Positions 17,482-26,170 of a stretch of DNA of 64,000 nucleotides are shown one piece after another. Under the pieces are notes generated by a model. It was not told where the DNA came from. It ran no database searches and saw only the letters and a program-made list of their open reading frames with translations. The DNA lies in contig NZ_JANTYU010000006.1 of the NCBI RefSeq assembly GCF_024806835.1, positions 248,001 to 312,000 of the forward strand. Reading direction: 5' to 3'. Numbering within the stretch: position 1 is the first letter of the stretch; each line of letters opens with the position of its first letter. Position numbers and translations under genes: made by a program. This stretch comes from Xanthomonas sp. 3793 (GTDB taxonomy: Bacteria > Pseudomonadota > Gammaproteobacteria > Xanthomonadales > Xanthomonadaceae).

Positions 17482-17910
17482 CTAGTGCGATGAAGTGTTG
17501 GATGAGGGCGCCAGCGGCTGCAGCGCGGCGATGGCCGGCGCGTAAGGTGAAGGCGGTTGGCGCGCAAGGTTTTGGGTGCCGAACGAGACGACCAGAAACA
17601 CTAGGCCCAGCACCGCAGGAAGCGCGCCTTTGGGCTTACGCACACCCAGGTGTGCCATCCCCGATAGAAGCAGGTGGTACAACACACCTGCATACGCCAG
17701 ATCGCTCAACGCCACGTTGAAGCGCGACACGATCAGCAGTGGCGCCAGCAGTTTGATTGCGATCATGAACGGCACCAACAGGGGCGCCGAATAGCCCAGC
17801 TCGGCCTGCGCCTTGCGCACGAACTCGCCCTTGGCGAGATACAAGGCGGCAGAGCTCAGATAGAGCAAACACAGCAATACGGTGCTGATCCAATAAACGT
17901 AAATGGCCAT
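17482..17910 (-). CDS. DoxX-like membrane protein
   Basis: 142 aa from the ATG at 17910. Four hydrophobic helices are visible: MAIYVYWISTVLLCLLYLSS, the LLVPFMIAIKLLAPLL stretch, SDLAYAGVLYHLLLSGMAHL and ALPAVLGLVFLVVSFG, followed by a Pro/Ser-rich tail. The pattern KxxAELGYSAPLL is typical of the DoxX-like group. These are small membrane proteins linked to redox or electrophile defence. It is the first gene of the DoxX-SDR pair. Confidence 0.75.
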   Translation of the reverse strand: MAIYVYWISTVLLCLLYLSSAALYLAKGEFVRKAQAELGYSAPLLVPFMIAIKLLAPLLIVSRFNVALSDLAYAGVLYHLLLSGMAHLGVRKPKGALPAVLGLVFLVVSFGTQNLARQPPSPYAPAIAALQPLAPSSNTSSH

Positions 17911-17952
17911 CTGGTGTGCGACACGCCGCTGCGAGATGCACGCAGAATGTCG

Positions 17953-17997
17953 ACTAAGATGACCATTGAAAAGTAGGATGAATAGCTGGTGCTTAGT
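17953..17997. promoter_or_regulatory. Inverted repeat in the HxlR/DoxX divergent promoter
   Basis: ACTAAG (17953-17958) and CTTAGT (17992-17997) form a perfect 6-bp inverted repeat with weaker pairing inside (ACC near the first arm, GGT near the second). The second arm touches the HxlR start codon. This is a plausible operator for autoregulation and control of the DoxX-SDR pair. Confidence 0.35.
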
Positions 17998-18375
17998 ATG
18001 AAAAAGCAGACCATTGAGACCGGCACGGTCAACATGCACGAGGAAATGCGCCGTGCATTCGCGCTGCTCTCGGGCAAATGGAAACTGGAAATCATGTGGC
18101 TGCTCAATCAACGCATGTATCGCTTTGGCGAGCTGCGCAAGGCGATTCCGGGCATCACTCAGCACATGCTGACCGCACAGTTGCGCGAGCTGGAGGCAGA
18201 TGGCCTGGTCTCACGAACCGTATATGCCGAAGTTCCACCGCGGGTGGAGTACGCCATCACCGAAAAGGCGCGAGGACTCGAGCCGACCATGCAAGCGCTG
18301 ACAGCGTGGTGGCAGGAGCATGGCACCACCATTGCCAAGCGCCCGACCACGCGCGGGCGTAGGGCGGGTGGTTAG
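17998..18375 (+). CDS. HxlR-family transcriptional regulator
   Basis: 125 aa from ATG 17998 (an upstream GTG at 17989 is in frame). The winged-helix pattern is clear: FALLSGKWKLEIMWLL, YRFGELRKAIPGITQHMLTA, QLRELEADGLVSRTVY, PPRVEYAITEKAR, LTAWW. HxlR proteins often sense electrophiles, quinones or hypochlorite through a cysteine near the N-terminus. No cysteine lies in that region here, so sensing may differ. It is transcribed divergently from doxX-SDR across 87 bp. Confidence 0.85.
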   Translation: MKKQTIETGTVNMHEEMRRAFALLSGKWKLEIMWLLNQRMYRFGELRKAIPGITQHMLTAQLRELEADGLVSRTVYAEVPPRVEYAITEKARGLEPTMQALTAWWQEHGTTIAKRPTTRGRRAGG

Positions 18376-18679
18376 GGCGACAGACGGATCATGTTTCGTT
18401 GAAGGCACGCAACACAGCATCGCCAAAGGACGAAAAATTTGCGCTCGATGTGATCTTTAAACGGGCTTAATTTGTAGTCTTCACGAAGTTAGGCATGGCT
18501 GTTTGTTTTAATATAAATAATAGTCATAATATATATGACAACTTTATGTATTGCGATTTTTGTGGTGTGTTGATGGTTTAAATTTCCATAAGTTTCGATT
18601 ATGTCACTGTTTTTAGGGGGGTAATCGCACAAACATAAGCCCGCGGATCAGTCCGCCTAATCAGAAAAGGAAATTCGCT
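18376..18679. other. AT-rich intergenic patch
   Basis: About 300 bp, strongly AT-rich between 18460 and 18610, unlike flanking DNA. No gene is seen. It probably contains the promoter of the lipoprotein pair and marks an acquired segment. Confidence 0.5.
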
Positions 18680-19273
18680 ATGAAGGATTCTAAGTGCGCT
18701 AAGGCTATTACGCCGATAGTTCTCGCGGTAGCGCTATCCTCGACGGGTTGTGCAGTTACCTTTACAAAAGCGAGAGTATACGGCGAATGCTCCAATAGAG
18801 CCGGTGGTGGAGGGGAGTGCAAAGTTGGTGCAGAAGCAACATGGGAACGAGGCGGACCGATGTTTGTAGCTGCATTAGAAGCGTTGAATATCACCGCTGA
18901 TGCACAGAACTACGAGTTGGACACGGCAGGATCTACGATTCCATATCCCGCGCAGGGAGACTTTTTGGTGACCCTATCCAGCTCTGCCACAGGCGCAGTG
19001 CAAGCAGCTCGCACCTTTAGGTGGATAAAGACAGGAACTGTATTGAGAGCAGAAGATCCAAATTCAATAAATGAGTGGGCATATGCGAACTCGGGGAATT
19101 CAGACAAGATCACCTACGAGGTTGTGCGATTTCGTTCTAACTATGCGTCCGGCCAGCAGGTGATCGCCGGCCAATCGAAGTACGAAGGGAGTACGCAGGC
19201 AACCTATTCTGTTGTCTTCGACGGGACTTCTTGCCCCCGCATTCCAACACCTACGCCTTGCAACACAAACTGA
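18680..19273 (+). CDS. Putative lipoprotein of unknown function
   Basis: 197 aa. AAGGA lies about 8 nt before the ATG. The signal KAITPIVLAVALSSTGC gives a lipobox (STGC, Cys24). The mature protein has a Gly-rich GGGGECKVGAEATWERGG stretch, then mostly beta-type sequence and a cysteine pair near the end (SCPRIPTPTPC). No family is recognised. It is followed after 8 bp by a second lipoprotein gene and sits in DNA of lower GC than its flanks. Confidence 0.6.
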   Translation: MKDSKCAKAITPIVLAVALSSTGCAVTFTKARVYGECSNRAGGGGECKVGAEATWERGGPMFVAALEALNITADAQNYELDTAGSTIPYPAQGDFLVTLSSSATGAVQAARTFRWIKTGTVLRAEDPNSINEWAYANSGNSDKITYEVVRFRSNYASGQQVIAGQSKYEGSTQATYSVVFDGTSCPRIPTPTPCNTN

Positions 19274-19281
19274 GCGCAGAG

Positions 19282-20145
19282 ATGGCGTTTGCCATAACGA
19301 CATGGGCAACATACCCGCGCTGGTCTTGGGGAAGATACCGATCTACGTTGGTGCTGTTGATTGCCCTGTGCGCGAATGGCTGCGCATCGGTGAGAGACGT
19401 TCCGCCTGGCATCAGTCCTGAAGGCATGAATCTGATCTCGGTAAAACGCATGTCCGTCCTGACCTATGTCGAGACGGACATGTACTTGCCGGAGGGAAGC
19501 AAAGGTCGGTACTACCGTGGGCTTACAGGTTTCCAGCGCTCTCACTGTCCTGACGTTGGCCTCAGGATCACCGTGTTAACCCTGGAAGGAGCCGGCGATG
19601 CGCGGCAGTATTGTTCAGCTATAGAGGGCGCCCTGCGCCAGGTCATGAGCGTCTATGCGACGCGCCCGATAGGCATCCGCCTGTATCTGCTTCCATCAGG
19701 AATCGGGTTCCGTGAGCAAGACGCTTCGCTGCGAATGACCAGTCCCCGCCTCAGCCTCGTCGCACCAGTGTTTTCAGATCATCGAAGAACGCTGGGGAAC
19801 ATTGTAGATCTTGTATCGCACGAGAGCTTCCATCTGATGGGCTACCTGTCAGGCGATGAACGCGCCGCCGATGAGCGCTCTGCTTATTGGATAGGGATGT
19901 GTTCCCAGCTCAATGTACTGGGCGTAGTGCGGCCGGACACCATGCCGGGTGGTGTAATCGAGACAGAGAACGATGCAATGGCTGAATCTTCTGCAGGTGC
20001 CCTCATCGTGCGACGCGAAATTCTGCGATACCTGTCTGGGGGAGAAATCCGCAGCGAGAGCTCCGGCGGCACAGCGATGCGCCAAGACTGCAGAATCCTT
20101 TTTTCCCGATTGAATCGAGAGAAATCGCTGAGTAAGAGGTTATGA
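19282..20145 (+). CDS. Putative lipoprotein with an HExxH motif
   Basis: 287 aa from the ATG at 19282, 8 bp after the preceding lipoprotein gene. The N-terminus has a basic stretch, a hydrophobic core STLVLLIALC and a possible lipobox ANGC. Residues 180-184 are HESFH within VDLVSHESFHLMGYLSGDER, with acidic residues following (DERAADERSAY), as expected for a zincin-type metal site. A late stretch ENDAMAESSAGALIVR could supply another ligand. This suggests a membrane-anchored metallopeptidase, but no known peptidase family is recognised. It may instead be a non-catalytic member. Confidence 0.6.
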   Translation: MAFAITTWATYPRWSWGRYRSTLVLLIALCANGCASVRDVPPGISPEGMNLISVKRMSVLTYVETDMYLPEGSKGRYYRGLTGFQRSHCPDVGLRITVLTLEGAGDARQYCSAIEGALRQVMSVYATRPIGIRLYLLPSGIGFREQDASLRMTSPRLSLVAPVFSDHRRTLGNIVDLVSHESFHLMGYLSGDERAADERSAYWIGMCSQLNVLGVVRPDTMPGGVIETENDAMAESSAGALIVRREILRYLSGGEIRSESSGGTAMRQDCRILFSRLNREKSLSKRL

Positions 20146-20483
20146 AACGATAACGTCCGCCACGCGCAAGGGCGACTTAATGCGAAGGCGCTTGGTTAAA
20201 TTGAAAGCCAGTGGCACTCGACAGATTCCGCTGAAAAAAAGCGAAGTACAAACAACAACACCCCGAGCTGGTCGGGGCGTCGTCGGGTGTTCTGCTTTGA
20301 AGTACGCGCTCAGGTCGCATGGTGCAACCTGCCAATGTGTTGCAGCGCGTACGTCAGCAACTCCGGGCCATCTGCTTCATCCGCAGACAGCAGGATGAGC
20401 TTCGCTGGACGGGTGCCTTGCTGAGCTGCGGTTTACGCCTGCAGAACACTATTGATGGACATAGTGCGACCCGATCACTGCGC
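20146..20483. other. Intergenic between convergent genes
   Basis: 338 bp between the lipoprotein pair and csbD, containing the hairpin at 20261-20277. No gene is seen. Confidence 0.4.
20261..20277 (-). terminator. Hairpin terminator candidate for csbD
   Basis: CCCCGA, a 5-base loop, then TCGGGG. Read on the minus strand the stem is followed by a T-rich run (TGTTGTTGTTTG), as in an intrinsic terminator. It lies about 200 bp after csbD. Confidence 0.4.
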
Positions 20484-20663
20484 TTACTTGGACGCGTCGC
20501 GGACCTTGTCGGCCACTTCGCCAGCCTTGCGCTGCACCTTGCCCACGTTCTTTTCGGCAGTGCCTTCGAGCTCGGTGCTCTTGTCGCCGGTGACGCGGCC
20601 GATGGCTTCCTTGACCGAGCCCTTGACCTGCTTGGCAGTACCTTCGATACGGTTCTTATCCAT
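20484..20663 (-). CDS. CsbD-family stress protein
   Basis: 59 aa from ATG 20663: MDKNRIEGTAKQVKGSVKEA, then GDKSTELEGTAEKNVGKVQ and a Lys/Asp-rich end. The repeated EGxA..VKGxxKE pattern is that of CsbD proteins, small hydrophilic products of general stress regulons. A dyad shared with the PAS-LuxR promoter lies about 90 bp upstream, suggesting control by that regulator. Confidence 0.85.
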   Translation of the reverse strand: MDKNRIEGTAKQVKGSVKEAIGRVTGDKSTELEGTAEKNVGKVQRKAGEVADKVRDASK

Positions 20664-20751
20664 GGGACGTTTCTCGTAGTTTGGGGAACCCGGCCAGTCT
20701 GTCTGGGCCGGTGTGAGCATGATGTGCGCTCGCATTCGGCCAGCCCAGTTG

Positions 20752-20780
20752 CGAATGCACTAACCGCACTGGTGCATTCG
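20752..20780. promoter_or_regulatory. Operator-like dyad upstream of csbD (copy 1)
   Basis: CGAATGCAC, 11 bases (TAACCGCACTG), GTGCATTCG: 9-bp perfect arms. Nearly the same element occurs at 22386-22414. The copy here lies after the regulator stop and before csbD, without a T run, so an operator is more likely than a terminator. Confidence 0.6.
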
Positions 20781-20795
20781 CGCCAACGGATGCAG

Positions 20796-22316
20796 TTACT
20801 TCTTGCGCGTTGCCGGTTTGGCGCTGCGGCCGGCAAAGCCGCGTTCGCGTGCCCACACGATCGCTTCACCGCGGCTATGCACGTCGATCTTTGAATACAA
20901 CGCCGCCACATGATTGCGCACCGTATTGGGCGCCACGCCCAGGGCCTGCGCAATCTGCTTGTCGGCCAGGCCTTCGGCGAGGTGCCCGAGCACGTCGCGT
21001 TCGCGGTCGGTGAGGTCGGCGATGCCGCAGCCGGCGGTCTGGCTGGGCCGGTTGGCGCGGCGCACGTTGGCCAGTTTTTCCAGCAGGCTCTGGCTGAACC
21101 ACGAGGCGTCCTGCATCACCGCTTCGATGGCGGTCACCAGTTCCATCTCGGTGCGTTTGCGGTCGGTGATGTCCATCAGCGACAGCAGATAACACTGCAC
21201 GCCGTGGATGCTGACGGTTTCTGCGGAGACCAGGCAGTCCAGTTGCTCGCCGTCCTTGCGTGCAATGGCGTATTCGACATTGAGCATGCTGCCGGTTTCG
21301 GCAAGTGCGCGATGAAACTGCTGGTAGGCCTGGCGGCCGGGAAACAGGCCGATTTCCTCGATGGGCTTGCCGACGATGTCTTCAGTGGCGTACTGGGTGA
21401 TCTGCGACACGGCATCGTTAATCTCCACGATCTGCAAGGTCTCTGCATTGCACATCAGGGTGGGTACCGGGGTGATGCGGAAGGCCTTGGCAAAGCGTTC
21501 CTCGCTTTGCCGCAACGCCACCTCGGCGCGGCGGCGCGGTTCCAGGTCCATGAAGGTGAACAGCATGCAGGCTTCTTCGCCGATTTCGATCGGCTGGCCG
21601 GCCACCACCACCAGTTTGGTGGTGCCATCGGGCAGGCTGAGTTCGGCCTGCATCTGCGGGATGGTGGCGCCCTCGTTGAGCCGTTCCAGCCCCAGCTCAC
21701 GGCGGTCGGCCATCTCCATCACGTCCACTTCGAACACGCTCTTGCCCACCACCGCTTCGCGCGTGTAGCCGGTCATTTCCAGGAAACCCTGGTTGGCCCT
21801 GATATAGCGCTTGTCTTCGAGCCGGCAAATGCAGGCCGGTGCGGGGTTGGCATTGAAGGTGCGCTCGAAGCGTTGTTCGGCGCTGGCCCAGTCGCTGGCA
21901 TCGGCCACGATCAGCACCAGGCAATCCGGCTCGCCTTGCGCGTCGGTGAGCACCAGGCTGCGCACGCGATGCACCCATTGCGCATCGGTGCCTTCGCGGA
22001 ACACTTCCACCACCACGTCGTTGAACACTTCGCCGGCAATCACGCGGTCGATGGGGTAGTTGCCGGCGTTCAAGCGATGGTTGTTGCGATAGCGCAGCTG
22101 GAAGCGGGCGCGGTAGTCGCTGACGGTGGCGCCCAGCTCGGAGAGTTCGCTGGCGCCATGCATGGCCAGCGCGGCCTCGTTGGCCCAGGCAATGGTCTGA
22201 TCCGGCTCGATCAGGATCACCCCTTCGCTCAGGCCGGTGATGATCTGCTGCAGCTGGCGACGGTTGGTGGAACTGGGCGGGCTGCTGGGAGGTGTGGCTT
22301 CACTGCCTGATGACAT
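20796..22316 (-). CDS. Three-PAS, LuxR-type HTH transcriptional regulator
   Basis: 506 aa from ATG 22316 (GAGGG about 7 nt upstream). Three PAS-like units follow each other: residues about 15-135 (LQQIITGLSEGVILIEPDQT), 140-260 (FERTFNANPAPACICRLEDK) and 265-390 (FAKAFRITPVPTLMCNAETL). The end is a LuxR/FixJ-type HTH: LTDRERDVLGHLAEGLADKQ, then NTVRNHVAALYSKIDV. It lacks a receiver domain and kinase domains, so the PAS units probably sense a ligand or redox state directly. Dyads before this gene and before csbD suggest autoregulation and csbD control. Confidence 0.85.
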   Translation of the reverse strand: MSSGSEATPPSSPPSSTNRRQLQQIITGLSEGVILIEPDQTIAWANEAALAMHGASELSELGATVSDYRARFQLRYRNNHRLNAGNYPIDRVIAGEVFNDVVVEVFREGTDAQWVHRVRSLVLTDAQGEPDCLVLIVADASDWASAEQRFERTFNANPAPACICRLEDKRYIRANQGFLEMTGYTREAVVGKSVFEVDVMEMADRRELGLERLNEGATIPQMQAELSLPDGTTKLVVVAGQPIEIGEEACMLFTFMDLEPRRRAEVALRQSEERFAKAFRITPVPTLMCNAETLQIVEINDAVSQITQYATEDIVGKPIEEIGLFPGRQAYQQFHRALAETGSMLNVEYAIARKDGEQLDCLVSAETVSIHGVQCYLLSLMDITDRKRTEMELVTAIEAVMQDASWFSQSLLEKLANVRRANRPSQTAGCGIADLTDRERDVLGHLAEGLADKQIAQALGVAPNTVRNHVAALYSKIDVHSRGEAIVWARERGFAGRSAKPATRKK

Positions 22317-22385
22317 GGGTGACCCTCGGGCAAACAACGGCGGTAGAGCGCAACAGTGGGCGCTCACGGTAGCGGCTGCCTGACG

Positions 22386-22414
22386 CGAATGCACTAGCTG
22401 CACTGGTGCATCCG
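22386..22414. promoter_or_regulatory. Operator-like dyad in the regulator/membrane-protein divergent promoter (copy 2)
   Basis: CGAATGCAC, 11 bases (TAGCTGCACTG), GTGCATCCG: arms match except one base. It lies 70 bp from the regulator start and 65 bp from the start of the divergent membrane-protein gene. The 29-bp element matches copy 1 at almost every position, spacer included. Confidence 0.6.
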
Positions 22415-22478
22415 GCTCAGGCATGGTGCCGGCGCCGCTTCCACACTGGCCGCACTTTCACTGCAATGAGGCCACTCC

Positions 22479-23444
22479 ATGGCACAGGTTGTCCGTCATT
22501 CCTACGCCCCCAAGATGTCGTGGGGCGCCGTGCTCGCCGGCTGCACCATCGCGCTGGTGACCTATCTGACCCTGAGCGTGTTGGGCACCGCGATCGGCGC
22601 GTCCACCATCGACCCGCTGCGCGAGGCCAACCCGGTCAGCGGGCTGGGTACCGGCGCCGGCATCTGGCTGGGCCTGAGCACCCTCATCTCGATTGCGGTG
22701 GGTGCATTCGTCGCCGGCCGGCTGGCCACCTCCCGCGGCGGTACGCACGGCCTGCTGAGCTGGGCGCTGACCTCGCTGCTGACCACCTGGCTGGTGGCCG
22801 CGTTGGCCAGCAGCGCGGTGGGTGCAGTGTCCGGCGTGGTGGGCAAGGGCCTGTCGCTGACCGGGCAGGGGATCGCCGCCGCCGCCCCGACGCTGGGCAA
22901 CGGCGTGCAGGATGAGCTCAAGAAGCAGGGCATCGACCTGGATTGGGGCGACCTGCGCGGCCAGCTGGAAACGGTGCTGCGCCAGACCGGCAAGGCCGAG
23001 CTCGCCCCCGAGCGCCTGAAGGACCAGGCCGAAGGTGCCACCACCGACGGCAAGGCCACCGCCAGCACCGCGGCGCAGACCCCGCAGGCGGCACCGGATG
23101 CCTTTGCCGCCTGGTTCGACCGGGTGCGTGCCCAGGCCAAGCCGGCCATCGATGCCGCCGACCGCGATGCCCTGGTCAACCTGATCATGGCCCGTACCGG
23201 CAAGCCGCGCGCGCAGGCCGAGCAGATTGCCGACAACTACGCGCAGACCTACCAGCAGGCCATGGCGCAGTACGCCGCGCTCAAGCGCACCGCCGAGCAG
23301 AAGGCCCGCCAGGCCGGTGATGCGGCCGCCCGCGGCGTGTCGCGCGCGGCCTGGACCACCCTGGTGCTGCTGATCCTGGGTGCCGGCATCGCGTTTGGCG
23401 CGGGCCGTTTCGGCCGCCGCAGTGACCCGATCGTCGAGGTGTAA
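22479..23444 (+). CDS. Membrane protein with coiled central region
   Basis: 321 aa. Two or three N-terminal helices (SWGAVLAGCTIALVTYLTLS, the GIWLGLSTLISIAVGAFVAG span, LLTTWLVAALASSAVGAVSG) are followed by an Ala/Gln-rich helical region of about 150 residues and a final helix AAWTTLVLLILGAGIAFGAG with a basic tail. I recognise no defined family; xanthomonad homologues are commonly labelled membrane protein. It shares a promoter region and a dyad with the PAS-LuxR regulator and is closed by a strong terminator at 23572. Confidence 0.65.
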   Translation: MAQVVRHSYAPKMSWGAVLAGCTIALVTYLTLSVLGTAIGASTIDPLREANPVSGLGTGAGIWLGLSTLISIAVGAFVAGRLATSRGGTHGLLSWALTSLLTTWLVAALASSAVGAVSGVVGKGLSLTGQGIAAAAPTLGNGVQDELKKQGIDLDWGDLRGQLETVLRQTGKAELAPERLKDQAEGATTDGKATASTAAQTPQAAPDAFAAWFDRVRAQAKPAIDAADRDALVNLIMARTGKPRAQAEQIADNYAQTYQQAMAQYAALKRTAEQKARQAGDAAARGVSRAAWTTLVLLILGAGIAFGAGRFGRRSDPIVEV

Positions 23445-23809
23445 GCCCTCGCGTTGAAGGCACACGGTGGCCTGCAGCAGGGCACCGTGCGCAAGCCGGC
23501 GCTGTCGAAGGAGCAGGACCTGAGCAAGCTGCAGGGGCAACCCTTCCGGCGATGGATGCCGCGACGCGCTCGACACCGGGCCATCCAGGGATGGCTCGGT
23601 GTCTTTTGTGTGTGGCGGCTGGGGGTGCCGACAGGCCGGCCCGCCGCAGCCGCGTCGCCAGCACCCTGCAGGCCAACATGCTGCCTGCGCCACCGCAGAC
23701 ATCGGGCCAACCCAGACTCAGGCAGCCGACGCCGCACGGGCACTGCACATCGCGCGCAGGAGCGCATGCAACAATGCGCCCACTTCCAACCAGGCACGGC
23801 CGCCACCAA
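23445..23809. other. Intergenic with terminator
   Basis: 365 bp between the membrane protein and the hybrid kinase. The terminator at 23572-23607 is the only clear element. An open frame runs into the kinase from 23552, but it would start inside the terminator, so it is not used. Confidence 0.45.
23572..23607 (+). terminator. Intrinsic terminator
   Basis: A 15-bp stem, GACACCGGGCCATCC with GGATGGCTCGGTGTC, has only one G-T wobble and a 2-base apparent loop (a few pairs would open), followed directly by TTTT. It ends the transcript of 22479-23444. Confidence 0.8.
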
Positions 23810-26065
23810 GTGAGCACAGCGCACTCCGCCATCGAGCCGAACGGTCTGGAATTCCTGTCCGGCGGTGGCGTCATGGGCGCGGCCATCCGTGCGCACGCCT
23901 GGGCGGCCACGCCGCTGGGCGACCCGCACGCCTGGCCGCAATCGCTGCGCTCGGCGTTGTCGATGGTGCTCAACGCCAAGTTGCTGGGCGCGGTGCTGTG
24001 GGGGCCGGACCTGCGCATGTTCTACAACGATGTGTACCTGCAATCGTTGGGCGACCGCCATCCGCATGCCTTGGGGCAGCCGGTGGCCGAGGTCTGGGGC
24101 GAAACCTATGCGCCCATCGCGCAGGACTTCGACCGGGTGATGCAGACCGGCGAGGGCTTCGGCCAGGGGGTCATCGCCTTGCCGATGCGCCGCAACGGCA
24201 TCAGCGAGATGACCTACTGGAATGCCACTGCCTCGCCGATTCGCGGCGAGGACGGCAGCATCGTGGGCTTGATGAACATCGCCATCGAAACCACTGCGCA
24301 GGTGGCGGCCGATCGCAACCGCGACATGCAGCATGCGCTGCTGAGCGACGAGAATACCCACCTGGTGCATGAGGTGGTCAACCGCACCAGCGAGCGCGAT
24401 CGTGCGCTGGAAGCTGAGACCGTTGCGCGCCGCAATGCCGAACGCCTGCAGCTGGCGCTGGCCGCCGGCGCGATCATCGGCACCTGGATCTGGGATCTGC
24501 CAAACGATGCGTTTTCGGTCGACGAAGCCTTTGCCGAGACCTTCGGCTTCGATCCGTCCATCAGCCGCACCGGCCTGCCGTTGGAGCAGGTCATCGCCAC
24601 CGTGCACCCGGACGATCGCGATGGCCTGCGTGCGGCGATCAGCACGGCGATCGCGCGTGGCGGTGCGTATGCGCACCAGTACCGGGTCAGGCGCCGCGAT
24701 GGCAATTACTACTGGCTGGAAGCCAACGGCCGTGTGGAACATGCGCCCGATGGCACGCCGCTGCGGTTTCCCGGCGTGCTGCTGGATATCGACGCACGCC
24801 ATGCCCTGTCCGAAGAACGCGACCGTGCATTGGCCGCGCTGCGCGACCTGAGCCAGACGCTGGAGCAGCGCGTCACCGCGCGCACGCGCGAGCTGATGGC
24901 GGCCGAAGAAGCGCTGCGCCAGTCGCAGAAGATGGAAGCGGTGGGGCAGCTCACCGGCGGGCTGGCGCACGACTTCAACAATCTGTTGGCCGGCATTTCC
25001 GGTGCGCTGGAATTGATGACCCTGCGCCTGGAGCAGCAGCGCTTCCCGGAACTGCCGCGCTATCTGGGGATTGCACAGAGCGCCACCACGCGCGCAGCGG
25101 CGTTGACGCACCGCTTGCTGGCGTTTGCGCGGCGGCAGACCTTACTGCCCAAGCCGACCGACGTCAGCCAGTTGATCGCCGATATCCTGGAGCTGGTGCA
25201 GCGCACGGTGGGCCCGGGCATCCAGGTGGACTACACCCCCAATGCCGCGCTGTGGCCCGCGCTGGTGGATGCATCGCAGCTGGAAAACGCATTGCTCAAC
25301 CTGTGCATCAATGCGCGCGATGCCATGCCCGATGGCGGGCGGCTGCACATCGAGACCGGCAACCACTGGATCGACCACGACCTGGCACGGCAACTGGGCA
25401 TGCGCCAGGGCCCGTACCTGTGGCTATGCGTCGGCGACACCGGCACCGGCATGCCGCCGGACGTGGTGGCGCGCGCGTTCGACCCGTTCTTCACCACCAA
25501 GCCGCTGGGCGAAGGCACCGGGCTGGGGCTGTCGATGATCTATGGCTTTGCCAAGCAATCCGGCGGGCAGGTGCGGATCCAGTCGGAAGTGGGCAAGGGC
25601 TCCAGCGTGTGCCTGTATCTGCCGCGCCACCTGGGCGATGCAATCCAGCCCGATGCCCACGCCGACCCGTTGCAACTCACGCCTACCGATGCCGGCGAGA
25701 CGGTGCTGATCGTCGACGACGAACCGTCCATCCGTCTGCTGTTGAGCGAGGTATTGCAGGAGTTGGGTTATACCGTCGTCGAAGCCGGCGACAGCGTGGC
25801 CGGCCTGGGCCTGCTGCAATCGGCAGCGCGCATCGATCTGCTGATCAGCGACGTGGGCCTGCCCGGCGGCATGAACGGCCGTCAGATGGCCGACGCCGGC
25901 CGCGCTCACCGCCCCGGGCTCAAGGTCCTTTTCATCACCGGCTTCGCCGAGAACGCCTTGCTGGACGACCGCCACCTGGAGGCGGGCATGGCGGTGCTGA
26001 CCAAGCCCTTCAGCGTGAGCGTGCTGACCGCACGGGTGAAGGAGCTGATCGCCGCGCAGGCATGA
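23810..26065 (+). CDS. PAS hybrid sensor histidine kinase with receiver domain
   Basis: About 751 aa from a GTG at 23810 (product starting MSTAHSAIEPNG); an ATG at 23774 is possible. Order: a PAS-like domain (residues about 40-165, LLGAVLWGPDLRMFYND), a second PAS with PAC (about 215-335, GTWIWDLPNDAFSVDE), a coiled coil, HisKA with phospho-accepting His in GGLAHDFNNLLAG (about 386), HATPase (NLCINARDAMPDG, GDTGTGMPPDV, GTGLGLSMIYGF), and a C-terminal receiver with IVDDE and the Asp of ISDVGLPGG (about 681), ending KPFSV. It has no membrane span, so it is cytoplasmic. No separate response regulator gene is adjacent, so its output may go through phosphorelay or protein contact. Confidence 0.85.
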   Translation: MSTAHSAIEPNGLEFLSGGGVMGAAIRAHAWAATPLGDPHAWPQSLRSALSMVLNAKLLGAVLWGPDLRMFYNDVYLQSLGDRHPHALGQPVAEVWGETYAPIAQDFDRVMQTGEGFGQGVIALPMRRNGISEMTYWNATASPIRGEDGSIVGLMNIAIETTAQVAADRNRDMQHALLSDENTHLVHEVVNRTSERDRALEAETVARRNAERLQLALAAGAIIGTWIWDLPNDAFSVDEAFAETFGFDPSISRTGLPLEQVIATVHPDDRDGLRAAISTAIARGGAYAHQYRVRRRDGNYYWLEANGRVEHAPDGTPLRFPGVLLDIDARHALSEERDRALAALRDLSQTLEQRVTARTRELMAAEEALRQSQKMEAVGQLTGGLAHDFNNLLAGISGALELMTLRLEQQRFPELPRYLGIAQSATTRAAALTHRLLAFARRQTLLPKPTDVSQLIADILELVQRTVGPGIQVDYTPNAALWPALVDASQLENALLNLCINARDAMPDGGRLHIETGNHWIDHDLARQLGMRQGPYLWLCVGDTGTGMPPDVVARAFDPFFTTKPLGEGTGLGLSMIYGFAKQSGGQVRIQSEVGKGSSVCLYLPRHLGDAIQPDAHADPLQLTPTDAGETVLIVDDEPSIRLLLSEVLQELGYTVVEAGDSVAGLGLLQSAARIDLLISDVGLPGGMNGRQMADAGRAHRPGLKVLFITGFAENALLDDRHLEAGMAVLTKPFSVSVLTARVKELIAAQA

Positions 26066-26170
26066 GTGCGCCGGCACAAGCACTCACCTGCGCTGCGACA
26101 TCCGGCGCCGCGACCGTTGCAGCGTGCGTCCATGGCCGGCGGCGCTGGTTGCCGGTTGCAGTGGTCTGCA

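Noticed and set aside
18680-20145. Idea that the two lipoproteins are another X-Tfi set
   Set aside because: They do not resemble the three X-Tfi candidates, and no XVIPCD protein is adjacent.
20752-20780. Dyad as terminator of the PAS-LuxR gene
   Set aside because: No T run follows, and the same element occurs at 22386 where it cannot terminate that gene.
23249-25111. Long minus-strand open frame (620 codons) across the hybrid kinase gene
   Set aside because: Shadow of the GC-rich kinase gene; the residues are Arg/Gln/His-rich and low-complexity, with no domain.
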